A stretch of DNA of 64,000 nucleotides from Asterochloris sp. CNOR1 (lineage: Eukaryota; Chlorophyta; Trebouxiophyceae; Trebouxiales; Trebouxiaceae). Below are positions 22,320-34,300 of this stretch, piece by piece (position 1 is the first letter of the stretch; each line of letters begins with the position of its first letter). The stretch covers positions 3,658,001-3,722,000 of the forward strand of contig OZ017750.1 in the NCBI GenBank assembly GCA_963969365.1, written 5' to 3'. Below the pieces are notes generated by a model. The model did not search any database and had not been told where the DNA came from. It saw nothing but the letters and a program-made list of their open reading frames with translations. Made by a program: the position numbers and the translations under genes.

Positions 22320-25300
22320 ATGTCTGCTGCCAAGACAGGCAAGCGTGTGGCGTTTGCCGACATCAGCAACAGCGCTGCGCAGCAGGCTGCACCATCAGCC
22401 GCAGGCGCACTGCATGGTGGAGCGCCATCCCGTGCAGCAGCAGGAGCGTTGAACCCGCCCTTGGAGGAGCAGGCACTGCCTGCCGTGTCAGCAAGTTCTC
22501 AGGGCAGGGCTGGCCTTGAAGCAGCAGCAGCATCTGCTAAGCAAGAAGCCCTGCTGACGGCAGACAGGCAGCCCCGCCTGCAGCTGCAGCACACAGACAG
22601 GCATGACGACTGGCAGCGTCGCCTGGATGCCTCCCCCGAGCTGGAGGCTGCTCTGGCACAGCTGCACGCTGCCAAGATGCAGCGGGTTGCGGCCTGGGCC
22701 GGGAGGGACAGTGCGCAGGCTGCCACAGCTGTGCACTCCTCTCAGGACCCAGCAGAGTCAGCACAGTCGGAGGCAGACCCTTCAGCAGATGTGTTGCTGT
22801 TGCAGCTGGAGTTGCAGGTGGCCAACAAGAAACTGGTGAGACCAGCCCGGAATGCATGGGCCATACTCTCCGTTTGGTGTCTATCTGCGAGGCCACAGGC
22901 AGAAAATTGTGAGAGGGCTGTTGCCTGTACTGCATGCTTTCTCTGCCTGCCCAAGCCTGCTGTGTGCCCCTCACTTGAGTGTTGACTCATGGGTGTTTGA
23001 CAGCTGACCCTCACATGCCTGCTGTTGCTGTGCAGGAGCAACGCAACATGAGGCTCCAGGCTGCTGAGGCAGAGCTGAACGCTCTGCGGCAGTCTGGTGC
23101 AGCTCCTCAGGTGTCTCAGGTGACCTAGCTGGAAGCCACGATAGCTGGAGCCTCTTCGCAGCATGGTGCACCTCAATCTATCGTGCCAGCTGAGTTGACC
23201 ATCACATTGCACTGCAATGCTATCTGACATCAGCAGCTGTATGCCTCGCCTCTGTAGCCCAATGCCCTGCTTGCTGTTCAGGGTCTTGATGCAGCTGTGC
23301 AAACCGTGGCGACCCCTCCACAACAACAGAGCCAGCAGGAGACCTCTGAACACTTGCAGGCTCAGGTACAGCACCGGCTGCACGCTATGGTCTCTGGCTA
23401 CAGTCTATGGCAAGTGGCTGCAAGGCCCAGCAACCTTGCGCCTTCCAAAAGGCACATCACGGTCCAGTTTCAGAACATGCTACCCCTGCTGACTACAGCT
23501 ATTCATTCTAAGCTGTTTCCTGGCCTTTGGCTGTCACTGCTGCAAGCTTCAAGGGCTGCGCTGAGTCCAGCTGCCTGTGCTGCCGCATTCAGGTGGCCCT
23601 GCTGCAGAGTGAGGCATCTGCAGCTGCCAGCCAGGCCAGGCTGGCCCAGGACCAGCTTGCTGACCACCAGAACGAGGCTGCAGCTCAGCAGGAGGTGCTG
23701 CAGGCAGAGCGTGAAGCCCACGCCGCTGAGATAGGGCAGCTGCAGCAGCTGCAGCACCGGCTGCAGGATGCGGTCAACATGCAGGAGCAGCAGCGAGAGG
23801 CCCACAGCGCTGCTGTGGCAGAGCTGCGTGGCAGGCATGCTGGCGAGCTGCAGGCCCAGGCAGACAGGCTGACCAGTCAGCACCAGTTGCTGCTGGACAG
23901 GCACTCAGCGCAGCTGCGTGAGGCCCATGCACAGGAGCTGGCGGGGGCAGAGGCAGCAGCCGCCCAGCTGGAGCAGCTGCTGGGAGCTGAGAGGCAGAAG
24001 AGCCTCAACCTCAAGGTGGGGCGGGTGGGCATGGGCGGCTGCTGTTGGTGGCAGGGGGGAGAATGCTCTGTAGGCGATGTTCTGGGGTGTTTGCGGCGTT
24101 GTTGGCACTGAAACCACAGCAGGCATCCCGGCTGTGGGGCAACAGGGAAGCTGCTGCTTTGCACTAGCTCATCCTTCTCAGAGAGTGGAGTCCCTGTTGG
24201 CAAGGGGTTAGCTGCAAGCCTAGCTTTGGGGAGCTGTTGTGTCCTGATTGCACAGACAACAATGTGTGCAGGTTGAAGGTCGCAGAGAGGCCAGGAAAGC
24301 TGAGGAGGCAGCTGCAGACATGAGGGAGAGGATGGCTGCCCTGCAGGAAGACCTGGGTCGAGCAAAACAGGTGTGCATGACTTGTGCTTGATGTCTAGCT
24401 TGTCTGCAATGTCAGACAGAGTCTACAAATATATGAGCAACAGTGAGCGTCGTCCACTACCGGGACGCATGCAACCTTCACTCATGTCCCAAAAGAGCAC
24501 AGAGACGCAATACAGACCTTGAGGACGCAGGCGTCCTGTGCTCTTTTGGGACATGTGTTTGATGCTGCTTGCTGCTCTCAACACAACATGGAGCCTGTCA
24601 GCTGCTGCAGCATGCCAATGAGTGTCTCCCCCTCTGCATTGTCCAAGACCTGCACCTGCACCTGTACCAGCAGCCCACCTACTGCATTCATTGAGCCTGC
24701 TTGCATCAAGCTAACATTGACCACAGCTTGCTGCATGACTGCGTGTGTCATTGGGCACTTGGGAGGCCCCCAGCACTTGGTTTGCCTGTGCAGGAGGCGG
24801 ATGGCAGGCACAAGCAGGCTGCTCGCACACAGCAGGCAGCTGAGGCTGCCCACGACGCCAAGGTTGGCAAGCTCAGGCACGTCATGCGGCAGGCAGAGCT
24901 GCAGCATCAGGTGCAGTAACCGCAGTCCCTCCTGGGACGGTGTGTGGCCTCAGCGGCGTCTCTGTGATCAGCTGGGCTCGGCATGTGAGGCTCGCTCAAG
25001 CATCAGGTTGCACATTGCCTTCTTGCTGGGCTGCACACGCATACAGCAATCGTGCGCCCTGCTGGCTGCCACCTCCAGGCACTCATTGGCAGATTTGTTG
25101 CGGACCAGCATGCTGCTGTGGCGGTTGATGGGGACATCTGGACTCTGCTGCTGATGGTCACCATGCGTAGCGGCAGCACCACTTGTCAACGAGTGAATTA
25201 TGCAAGGTGCTGGCGGAGTGCATGGCGACAATCAGTTGGCTCGTACACAGCACGCATTAAAGCAGCTTGTGGTGCCTGTAGGAAGCGTTGCAGGCCAAGG

Positions 25301-28300
25301 ACGCTGAGGTCCATCGGTGCTCCGTCAGGGCGTTGCAGGCGGCGCGGGACTGCAAGGCAGCCCAGCAGGCTGGGGCTGAGAGCACCAGAATGCTGCAGGT
25401 GGGCCCCAATCACCACAGCCAGCAACACAGTTCTTGGTTACCATGCTTGTCCAGGCACAACACCGGCTGCATGCAGACCCTACAGACTGGGGCGCCCATC
25501 TCTACGTCATGATCATAACAACGCATGCGCTTGGGGTTAGTGCTTGCAATGATTGAGGCCAGCGCAAAGAGCCATAAGCTGCCGTAGGTGGGCCACCGGT
25601 CGCCACAGCCGGCAGCGTTAAGAGCTGCAGCTGGCGGTCACCAGAGACACACAGCCCGCAGATGCAGCACACGTGGCCAGGCAGCTCCTGCACCTTCCTA
25701 CGCAGTGCTCCAGCTTGGTCGGGAGGCCAGGGCTGTCAGGCAATATGTGCCCATGGGCTCTGCCACTGAGGGCATGTGTGAACCTCCTGCTTGATCAGAG
25801 GCAAAGGTGGTGTTGACAAGCAGTCATCTGTTGCTGCGTTTGGTCGCTATGCTTGTTGAGGCACAGGACCGGCAGCATGCAGACCTTGCAGACTGGGGCA
25901 CCCACCTCTGGTCTGTGATGATAACACTGCAAAATTGTCATCACAGTTTTCAAAGTGGGTGCCCCAGGCTGGCCCTGTTTATGTTTTGTGGTGATGCCTG
26001 CAAATGCAAATGATTGGTATATTCGATGACTGGTTGGTCCCGGCTTTGACAGGCATCGTTCGATGCCAGCCTTCTCATGCACATCTGCTGTGCTGCTCCT
26101 GCAATGCTGCAAGCGTTATGCAACTCAATGAACAGTCCTCAGCGGCCTCAACCGTCCCCACCTGCTTGCTCACCACCAGAGGTGTCCCCAGCAGCTAAAC
26201 ATGCATCATTCATTTTGTCCAGCAGATTGACATCCCATCACTGTGTTCTAGGCGGAGAAGCAGGAGCGGCAGGCGGCCGAGGACCGTCTGCAGCAGGCAG
26301 GGCGCCAGCTGGACAAGTTGCGGGGGGAGCTGGCATTGCTGAGTTCCCGAGTCGAGGAGCGCACGCAACTTGCACTGCGCGGCCAGCAGGTGGGTCATAA
26401 TTGTTGCCCTGGCCACGGTCTTCGATGGCTGCACACACCTCATCAGGCAAGATGGCAAACTGCAGCTTTGCTCTGCGGGACAACACGGGCCTCTGAGGTG
26501 TGCTGCTGGCGGCTTGACGTCTAGCAGGTAATCATGGCAGAGGCGTGGGGCTGTGCTTGACTCCTTGCATCCACTGCAATACTGCTACAGCGCAGCCACT
26601 TTGCGTGTCAAATTTACCGTGAGATTGCTACAGCATGTCTCAGTTACCTTCAGGATTTCACTGCAAGCCTGCTACAGCAGGGATTAATCCTGTTACCTTG
26701 AGCGTTCTGGCCGTCCTCTTGCTGAGTGCTGTGCTTGATGTATCATGCCAGACCAACATGCATTCACAGAATGACTTCAGACCACAAGCTGGGCGCTGCT
26801 GCTCTGCAGGAAAGCGAGTTGCAGCAGCTGACAGAGCTTCACTCCCAGCTGCAGCGCTACCACACCCAGAGCTCCTGCCAGGAGGCAGCGCTGGCCAGCA
26901 TCGCCTCTGCAGCTGCGGGGGCCCTTCGCCAGTTGCAGCCCAGCCCAAGCCTCACATCCTCTGCGGACAGCGGCTCAGCGCAGCAGACGCTAAACCCCAA
27001 ACCCCAGGTGGACTTGAGCCTCGCCCTGGCTGCGTCAGCTACAGAGGGTGCGGGGCCTGTGGAGCGACCAGAGGATGCGCAGGCGCTGATGCAGCAGCTG
27101 CTGGCTGCGGTGTCTGAGGCTCAGCACACTGCTGCTGAGAGGCAGAGAGCGCTGTCCCAGCAGGTCTGCCAACCATGCGAAGTTGCTGGCTGCACCCTGC
27201 CCTGCACATCTTTTGTGCGGCTGGGTTGTGCGTCAGTCTATGTACACCAGTCATGCTTGCCATGGGGCCTGGACGTCTGCCAAGCAGCGTCTGTCTGGCG
27301 TCTTCGTCGTGTGAAGTTGCTGGCTGCACCCCACACTGCAGGTCGCTTGTGCAGCTGAGTTGTGCATTTGCTCTACAAGCACCTGTCAAGCTTGCCATGG
27401 GACCTGGACGTCTGCCAAGCAGCGTTTGCCTGGCTTGCAGCTGCCGCTCAGGCCACATGGGGAGAGCGCATGGCCCTGGTCTGCCCTGCAGGTGTCTCGT
27501 CTGCAGGGCAGCTGCGCAGAGCAGGAGCGCCAGCTTCTGGCTGGTCGGCATGCCCAGTCTGAAGCAGCCGCCGAGGTTGCTTTGCAGAGGCAGCACACCC
27601 GCCAGCTCAGTGCAGACCTGCAGGAACAGAACGGGGTGGTGCGCAGGCTTCAGCAGGAGGTGCGCAGGCACTGCCGGTGTCAAGCTTGGTGCTGACACGC
27701 TGCATCTCCCGGGCAGATGCAGTGCAGGCCTCCATCATGCAGTACAAGAAGTGCTGCTTTGGCTGCATGAGCAGGGCAGGTAATGCAAGTCAAGAGGGCA
27801 AAGCATGCCTTGAGCCCACAGCCTGTGCACCCTGCGAAAGGCGACAGCATGTGATGCACACTGCCAGGAAGCTGGTCTGCTGCCTTCAGTACAGCTCCAC
27901 AGGTGGTATCAATCAAAAGCGGTGTCCCTGCTATGCTGTGCATTTTGGATGAGCCCACTGGTAGGTACATTGCTTCCTGTGAGCGACAGCTCTCATCAGG
28001 CAGATGCAGGTGGTGCCTGCCAGTGGCTGTGGCATCAGTGCGGCAGTGCCTCTGCTAGTGCCCAGGTTTGTTTGACAAGTATGGCTCGTGTCTACCTGTC
28101 ACCATCTGGAATATGCACACCGTCCTGGCTTGAGGAGGAACACAACACGTCAAAGCAGAGCTGGGACGAAGGAGTTCACCACATCCAGCTCTAAACCAGA
28201 CCGCTGGTGCAGGTGGAGGATGTGGCAGCTGCAAGGCACAGCCTGGCTGCATCCCTGGAGGACATGCGCCAGCAGCTGCAGCAGGAGAGCGAGAGGCTGG

Positions 28301-31300
28301 GGCAGGCCGTGGAGGCAGCCTCGCTGTGGGAGGGCCGGGCCGCGGGGCTGCAGCAGAGCCTGGGGCAGGCACACAGCCAGGCAGAGCAGGCCAGGGCTGA
28401 GGCGCTGCAGCAGTCAGAGGTGCTGGCAGCTAAGGAGGCACGCATCAGGTCAGTTTCGGGCTCTCTCAGCGCCTTTCCTGAGCGGAGGCGTGGTTGCACC
28501 TGCGGACTCTGAGGTCGGGCAGAAGCAATGCCCAGAATTCAGTCCCTTGTTTTGGATGCCAGCTGACCTGCCAGGTCCCTTCTCATTTCCACCTGGCCTG
28601 TCACAACACCCATGTCCAGCTGTAGCTGGCTGAGAAGAACGTCCCCAATGATGTGCAGTGCATGTGGCTCCTGTCAACTACGCCTTGCTGTGTGGGACCA
28701 CCCCAAAGCAGAGTCTGCTAGGGATCTTGACCACTTACGTATGGCCTGATGGATGCACAGTACACCTGTCCAGGGAGTTGCAGAGCAGCGTGGCAGCCAG
28801 CAGGCAGGCTCAGGACGCTGCAGGGCAGGCACTGGCCCAGGTCAAAGCGCAGCTTGCCGGACTGCAGGAGCAGCAGAGTGCAGACAAGGTGGGGCCTGCT
28901 ATCCCTCTGCCCATGTCCCAGATCAAAGGCAGCAATTGGCAGTTCACATCATGTTGGCCCTGCCCACCGAACACTGCACCTGGTGCACTTCAGACCTTGA
29001 TTCAACCTCATTGCTCTGCCTGATGAAGGGGCCTGCCTGGTCCATACAGCAGTCCCGAATGAATGGCATGCTTGCCTGTGCACGTCACTCTGCAGCAGCC
29101 ACACAGCAAAGCAGCAAAAAGGGCTCACCTTGCTTCTGCTGCAGGCTACCCTGCAGCAGCAGCTGGATGCTGCAGCCTCAGCTGCTGAGCAGGCACAGAC
29201 ACAGCTGGCACAGACAGCTGACAGGCTGGCGGCCCATGAGGAGGATGCAGGCCTCGTCGCTGGCGCTCTCGCAGACGGCCTGCCATCGCTGCTGCCCAAG
29301 CCGCGAGCAGGGGAGGAGCATGCCCTGGGCCAGCTTCAGGCCAGACTAAGGCAGGAGTGTCCCGCGCCGCTGGTGGTCTCTCTGCTGAGGGCGGCCGCCA
29401 CTGCCGGCCAGCAGCAGCAGGCTCAGCTGCGGGCTGTGGAAGCCAGGCTCACCAAGCTGACTCAGCAGCTCAGTGAGGCAGCTCAGCGGTTGCAGGGCAT
29501 GACAGCCTGCCTTGCTGAGCATGGCAAGTCAGGACACCAAGCGGCTGCCGCTGCCGAGGACTTCAGTGCAGCACTAGATGCTCTGGAATCAGCAGTACAG
29601 CAAGCAGATGCTCGTCTGCAAGAGCAGGTAGACGTGCTTGCCGGTGTCCAACACGATAGCAAGTGTAGCTCATGGTGCTCGGCCTGAGTACTGTCTGGCT
29701 GGCTTGGCAGGTGAAACAACCGGGCCAAATTGCGGAGTGTGAAGATGCCTTTCATGTGGGCGCTTGAGAGTCTGGCACTCGCACCTAAAGAAGCGAAGCT
29801 CTGCTTGTTTGCAGTGTAACCCGGTGCCTCTCTGGCTGCTGCAGGCCGCTGCTCTTGGCAGCATGCAAGGTGACCTTCAGGCATGCAAACAAAAGCTTGC
29901 TGCCCAGCAGGCAGCCACCCAGGATGCCCAGTCTGCAAGACGGGCAGCTGAGCAGCAGAGCAAGGAGCTGGAAGAGGCGACGCAGAAGCTTGAACGCGAG
30001 GTGCAGCAGGTGGGCCTGCAGTGCGCAGCTGAGCACATGTCATGCAGGTCAGGCTTGACAGGTGCTGGCGGGGCAGCCAGAGGTTGTGGCGTCCCTGCAT
30101 GTGCTTTTGCCAGGTGCTGAGGTACTGCACTGATAGTGTTTGCTCTGCCATGCGAGCGTCTGCTGGGTGGCTGCAGAGGAGCCCTGCTGCTCATTGCCTT
30201 GCTCTGCCTACTGAGCGCATGAAGCCAACTGTGGGAGATCATGCTTGACATGTCTGTCTGACCAAGAAGTTGAAAGCAAAGCCCTGCAGGTGCGCGGAGC
30301 AGCCTCCCAGCAGCTGGCAGCGGTGAAGGGCGACTGCATGCAAGTGGTGGCATCGGCTGAGGCCGCTCGCGCACATGCCCAGCGGGAGGTTACCCAGGTG
30401 CGACATGGCTGACTGCCTGGCATGCACTGACACCAGCCTGAGTAGTCTTGGCATGCTGCGCACATCTGTAATAAGGCCAGGCAGCAGCTGTGTAGGTACC
30501 AAGCTGCAGGCCAGCAAGTAGTCCTGAGGAGGCACACCCTTGCCAGCACCAAATCTTCTGTGAACTGCTCCAAGCAAGGAGGCTCAAGCACACACCAGAT
30601 TGTGGTTTCCTGTGTTCCCCCATGCAAAGCTGTGGTCCTCGCAGATGTCAGTGGTGTTTGGCATGAGCCGTTTTGGGTCCAGGTGGTCATCACAGAAGCA
30701 ATCTGTAACATACAGTGCTGCAAGGAGCTGACAGGGCCTGCCTGCTGCTGCTGATGGTGACTTGCTGCGCTGCAAGGAGTGCTGCTCGTACGCACTCTAT
30801 TGGACGCTGCTTTTCGTACTGTAAGAAAACTACCCTCCCAAAACAAGCCTCTGACCTTAGCAAAAGCATGAGCTGTGGTCAATGCTGGGTTGAACAACTT
30901 TGTAAACATGCCTCACATCGTCGTTCCATGTTTAACAGTCCTGCATGGTCACCAGTCTTAGTGTCATCACATCCTGGGCAAGTTGTCGCACTCTCTCCTT
31001 CAGGTGCAAGCTGACAGTGAGGCGGTGGTGAGCCAGTTGCAGCAGCAGCTGGCTGAGGCCCACGCGGCAGCCCAGCAGGCTGCCAGGGATGCCGGCGCCG
31101 CCACAGAAGCCTCCAGGGAGGCCAGCGCAGCCCTGGCTGCCGCTGAGGCTGCCCGCACGCAGCTGCAGCAGCAGCTGGGTGCGGTGCAGGGCCAGGTGCA
31201 CAGCAAGGGCTCAGAGCTGGCCCTCCTGCGGGAGTGCATGGAGACCTGTAAGTCCAGCCTGCAGCAGCAGGTGGCAGGGTTGCAGGCGGAGCTGCAGCAG

Positions 31301-34300
31301 CAGCGGAGCCGCAGCGAGGAGCTGCAGGGCCGATGCGATCAAGCCGCCTGCGGCCGAGAGCGCGAACTTGCACAGGTGGGACCTGTGAATGGTGCAAACG
31401 CCATAAAAGTCTGGACGTTCCCAGCAAGCAGTGGTGCGACATGCCTTGTTTGTCCTGACAGACTTTGCCTAGTGAACAGCCATGGCAGGGCATCCACGTC
31501 CCTGCCAGGAACCAGCGCAGTCCCTCAGCCTGAGCAAGCTTTACCTGTTTTGCCGCTCGCAGGCACGGCAGGAGGCCAGCGCGCCGCTGAAGGCGCGCAT
31601 AGCTGCACTGTCACAGCAGCTGCGGGTAGCGAACCAGGACCTGCAGGCGGCTGAGCAGCGTGTGGAGGCCAGCGACGGGGAGCTGCAGCAGGCCAGGCTG
31701 CGGGCCGCCAGGGCAGAGAACCTGGTGGGCAGGGCAGAGGACCGCCGTGCTGCCGCAGAGCAGGAGTGCTGCCGCCTGCAGAGCGCATCAGGGAAGCTGC
31801 AGCAGCAGGTGGGCTGTGCTGTGCTGTTGGATGGGCGGGCAGAGCTGTCTCTTGGTGTGCTTGGCTTTGCACGCAACACGTGGTGCAATCAATGTATCTT
31901 GATCGACATGGGATCAAGCAAAAAGTTTGGGTTGGAGAGACCTTCAGCGTTACTCTTGGGCGTAAGAGGCTGCTGTGAGGGAACACGAGATTGCTGCTTT
32001 TGGGGGCATTAGGTCGCCTGACGCCGGCCAAGACTGCACATCAATCCAGAGGCACCTTTCATCTGCTCAGATGCTGGCATGAGGTACCAGTCAGCAGCAG
32101 GCTCTGCTCTGCAGCGGGGCGCTGCAGGTCAAACATATCACGTTTGCCTCCCAGACACACTTTGCTGAAACAGCAGAAACCAAACCTGGGCCCATGGTGA
32201 CTCCTCACCACCCTGGCATGCAGGCTGCCTCTCTGGAGCGCAAGCTGGCAGCAGAGCAGGAGGCCTGCGCGGCTGCCCAGCGCCAGCTGCCCGCATGGAG
32301 GCAGCAGCAGCGGCAGATGCTGGCGCAGCTGGAGGGGGCTGCCGGGGCCCTGCAGGAGTCCCAGACAGCGGCTGCCCGCCTTGTGCACGAGAAGCGCCAG
32401 CTGGCACAGGATGCAGCTGAGCTGCGCCGGCAGCTTGGGGATGCAGTGCAGCTGGTGGCAGGTGAGCTCTCTGGCGGTTTGCGCTGGCGTTGTACGTTGC
32501 CACGCACCAGGAGGAGATGGTAGTGCCGCCAAACTATGTCCGGCACAATGCGTGGCAGCCAGGTGGGTGGCCTCCATACTCTACATGAGCTGCTGGAACA
32601 ACACTTGCGCACCATGTGCATGCAGCTGAAGGGGTGGCTCAGCCAGCTCTGCAGCACACATGCGGCCAGCGGCGCTGCCAATGCGGGCAGCCGTTGGAAG
32701 CCAGAACAAACTGCCAGAAGCTGCACACAAAGCTGAAAGGCTGCTTGTGCATGTTGTGTGAGAGACACAGAGGCATGCACAGGTAGCAGGTCCTAGGGCA
32801 GCTTGTGCTCTGTGCCTTGACGTGTCTGTGATCCCTGGTGAGCACCTTCAGTTGTCCGCTGCGCATCAAGTGTCTGTGGACCATGGAAACCACCATCAGG
32901 CTTGGTCACATGCTGCCTCTCCTTGTTGGCAAACAGCATGTGTTGCCAAGTCACACGTTGTGTGCTGCAGATGCTGAAAGGGGTCAGGTCAGGGCCCAGT
33001 CCAGGGCTGCCACAGCCGAGGCAGCGCAGGCGCAGGCTTGCTCAGAGCTGGCAGCTGCCAGGCAGGCTGCTCTGGCAGCGCCAAGCAGCTTCTCAGGGTT
33101 TGCGTCAGTCAGCGGCGCATGCGCATCAAGCCTAGCGCCAAGCGAGGGTGATGTGATGTGTGCCAAGGCGGAGCGCATTGCCCACCTGCAGCAGGCGCTG
33201 GCCTGCACAGCTGCTGAGCGCGAGGCGTTGCAGATGCAGGTTCAGGAGCAGACCAAGTTGCACCGCCAGCTGCAGGAGACCAAGGCAGAGATCAGCCTGT
33301 TTCACAAACAGGCAGGTGGAGTCAGTTGACCTTGCAAATCCAGCACACTTTTGCTTTGCAGCCTGGCTCGTTCAATCTTCAAGTGTTGATGCGTCCCTGA
33401 CCTGTGTGTACGCTTGACATGCGCAATGTTCTGTGATTCCCCCCTGATATGATACAACCTCAGCAAGGCATCGCTTTGAGACATGCTGCAGCCAATCGTG
33501 TGCCAAATGGTAAATCAAGCTGTGTAATCAGATGGTCTCCAGACACAAGGCCACTGACAGTGCTATCTGATGGCAATGTCGTCAGTCTCCCACAAGAGCA
33601 GACGGCCTGACCTTATCACTGCTTCTCAACTTCACCCATCAAGCTCAGCTGGCACACAGCTGCAGGCAGCACACTGTCCCAAAATCAGGCTCTGGCGTGC
33701 CACTCCCTCCTTTTGCAGAATTGAAGCCCACGGCTAGCAGTGCCATGTGCAGTTCCCAGAGCAGCATGTGCCTGCTGATGCAGGTGGCCCACCTGCAGAG
33801 CCAGCTGGCTGAGCAGCAGCGCAGCCATGACGCTGCACTGAGGGAGGAGCAGCGTAGTCATGAGGCCGCCCTGAGGGAGGCACGACGCCAGCAGAGCCAT
33901 CTGGTAGAGCAGGCGACCTCAGCTTCCAGGGGTCTCGCTGATGCAGAGCGTGAGGTCAGCTGCTGCAACAAAGGTTAGGTGGTGTGCTTGGCTGTGCAAT
34001 GGTGCTCGTGTGCTCGGCTGCACAAGGATGCTGATGCGCTTGCTGTACAGGAAGCTGCTGTGAACAAGGCTATATGGTGTGCCTGGCTGTCCAGGCATGC
34101 CGGCGTGACTAGCGGCCCTCCAGCTGGTGTATCTCCTGTCCCAGTGGCAGAGGCGTAAGCTTGAGTGCTGCTTGAGTAAAGGCTCGTCAGCAACAAAAGG
34201 CACTGCTGGCTAGGTAGAGAGGCAGCATTCAGTATCAAGCCATGCTGCAGCAGATTGCCAGGCCCTTAGGCCAGGATCATGGCCACCTCAGCGTGCATCT

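Noticed and set aside
25590-25790. Additional coiled-coil exon (frame rich in Arg/Ala)
   Set aside because: No frame shows heptads, and splice sites are not convincing; left out, though a short exon near 25628 cannot be excluded.
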